Below, one piece after another: positions 4,606 through 5,154 of a stretch of 5,154 nucleotides of DNA. The notes under the pieces were generated by a model. It was not told where the DNA came from and made no database searches. It saw only the letters and a list, made by a program, of their open reading frames with translations. The stretch is from CAZFAP01 sp964516325. Lineage in GTDB: Bacteria; Auribacterota; JABMQX01. A program made the translations under genes and the position numbers. How positions within the stretch are numbered: the first letter of the stretch is position 1; each line of letters begins with the position of its first letter. Where the stretch lies: assembly GCA_964516325.1 (NCBI GenBank), contig CAZFAP010000235.1, positions 1 to 5,154 of the forward strand, in the 5' to 3' direction.

Positions 4606-5154
4606 ATGGGAAGATTTTTTTGCATCGCAAGCATCGTCTTTGTAATCTACATTAGTGAGGGAGAACCGGCCTTAATCTGGTACGTGGATGGCGGGGTGCC
4701 CGCTTCCGGCAACGGGAAATCCTGGGGAACGGCTTTCAAGAAAATCCAGGAAGGGATAGACGAGGCACTCGACGGCGAGATGGTGCTCGTTGCCGCGGGA
4801 ACCTACGTCGAGAACATCGCGTCCTGGGGGAACAACATCGTGCTGTCGAGCACCGATCCCCTGGATCCGGCCGTCGTCGCCGGCACCATCCTTGATGGCA
4901 ACAAAACGGGCCCCGTTATCGCCTTCACGGGAGCGGAAACCGAAGCCTGCGTCCTTTCGGGCTTCACGATTCAAAACGGCACTGCCCCAAACGGCGCTGG
5001 AGTGCTGGGCGGAACAGCAGCTTTTCGCACTCACGCCACCATCCGCAACAACGTCATCAGCGGCAATTCGGCGGGGGCAAACGGGGGCGGACTGGCGTTT
5101 TGCGACGGCGTGGTCGAGGATAACACCATAGCTGCCAATTCGGCAGCCGGCGTC
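4606..5154 (+). CDS. Secreted right-handed beta-helix protein, tandem paralogue (partial, runs off right edge)
   Basis: 183 residues are visible with no stop. The signal peptide is MGRFF plus a hydrophobic core CIASIVFVIYI; like its paralogue it has S-x-G at residues 17-19 and a P-A pair at 21-22, so cleavage is near 19-22. The mature part starts WYVDGGVPASGNGKSW (25-40), then KIQEGID, GTYVENI (65-71), STDPLDP (82-88), ACVLSGFTIQNG (114-125) and a coil with GGGLAFCDG (160-168). It aligns without gaps to the gene at 3014-4207, at roughly 55-60% identity by hand count over about 160 mature residues. The same exported beta-helix fold is therefore expected, and a choice-of-anchor Q tail may lie beyond the window. 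C134 of the paralogue is replaced by Leu here, while the Cys of GGGL-x-x-C is kept. Specific function is unknown; gene duplication is the simplest origin. Confidence 0.9.
   Translation, partial: MGRFFCIASIVFVIYISEGEPALIWYVDGGVPASGNGKSWGTAFKKIQEGIDEALDGEMVLVAAGTYVENIASWGNNIVLSSTDPLDPAVVAGTILDGNKTGPVIAFTGAETEACVLSGFTIQNGTAPNGAGVLGGTAAFRTHATIRNNVISGNSAGANGGGLAFCDGVVEDNTIAANSAAGV

Noticed and set aside
4127..4630. Minus-strand open frame of 167 codons in the gap between the paralogues
   Set aside because: It starts inside the second beta-helix gene and ends inside the first, in antisense to both. Composition is typical of a random GC-rich frame.

Overview
The window is about 57-60% GC by eye and dense with bacterial-type genes: Shine-Dalgarno sites, Sec-type signal peptides and strong G/C third positions in the real reading frames. 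Tandem secreted beta-helix proteins with a choice-of-anchor Q style tail ending in FYRI...W are, from memory, typical of Planctomycetota/PVC-like lineages and uncultured candidate phyla such as Hydrogenedentota or Sumerlaeota. No marker gene is present, so that placement is a low-confidence inference.

Left half (1-2475, minus strand): a two-gene operon. The first gene (2475-562) is a single 637-residue polypeptide joining an N-terminal GHMP-family sugar kinase to a C-terminal GalU-like nucleotidyltransferase. The likely job is to phosphorylate a free sugar at C1 and convert the sugar-1-phosphate to a nucleotide sugar. The second gene starts 12 bases after its stop and runs off the left edge (549-1); it looks like a DUF5677-type protein of unknown function.

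Middle (2476-3013): a divergent intergenic region. It carries the kinase RBS, a plus-strand sigma70-like promoter preceded by phased GAAAAG repeats, and a long untranslated leader with short repeats and possible RNA folds.

Right half (3014-5154, plus strand): two tandem paralogous genes for secreted right-handed beta-helix proteins. The first is complete (397 residues) and ends in a choice-of-anchor Q-like region plus a small beta-rich C-terminal domain. The second is cut by the right edge after 183 residues; it aligns to the first without gaps from residue 1 at roughly 55-60% identity by hand count. The 398-base gap between them holds a second promoter candidate, a possible 31-residue basic small ORF and a strong hairpin.

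The left operon is cytoplasmic nucleotide-sugar metabolism, and the right genes encode exported surface or extracellular proteins. A functional link, such as the surface proteins handling a glycan whose sugars feed the kinase fusion, is possible but rests only on adjacency. The most notable items are the kinase-first/pyrophosphorylase-second fusion, a G8 tract that could switch off the C-terminal part of the first beta-helix protein, and a repeated cysteine column in its coil.
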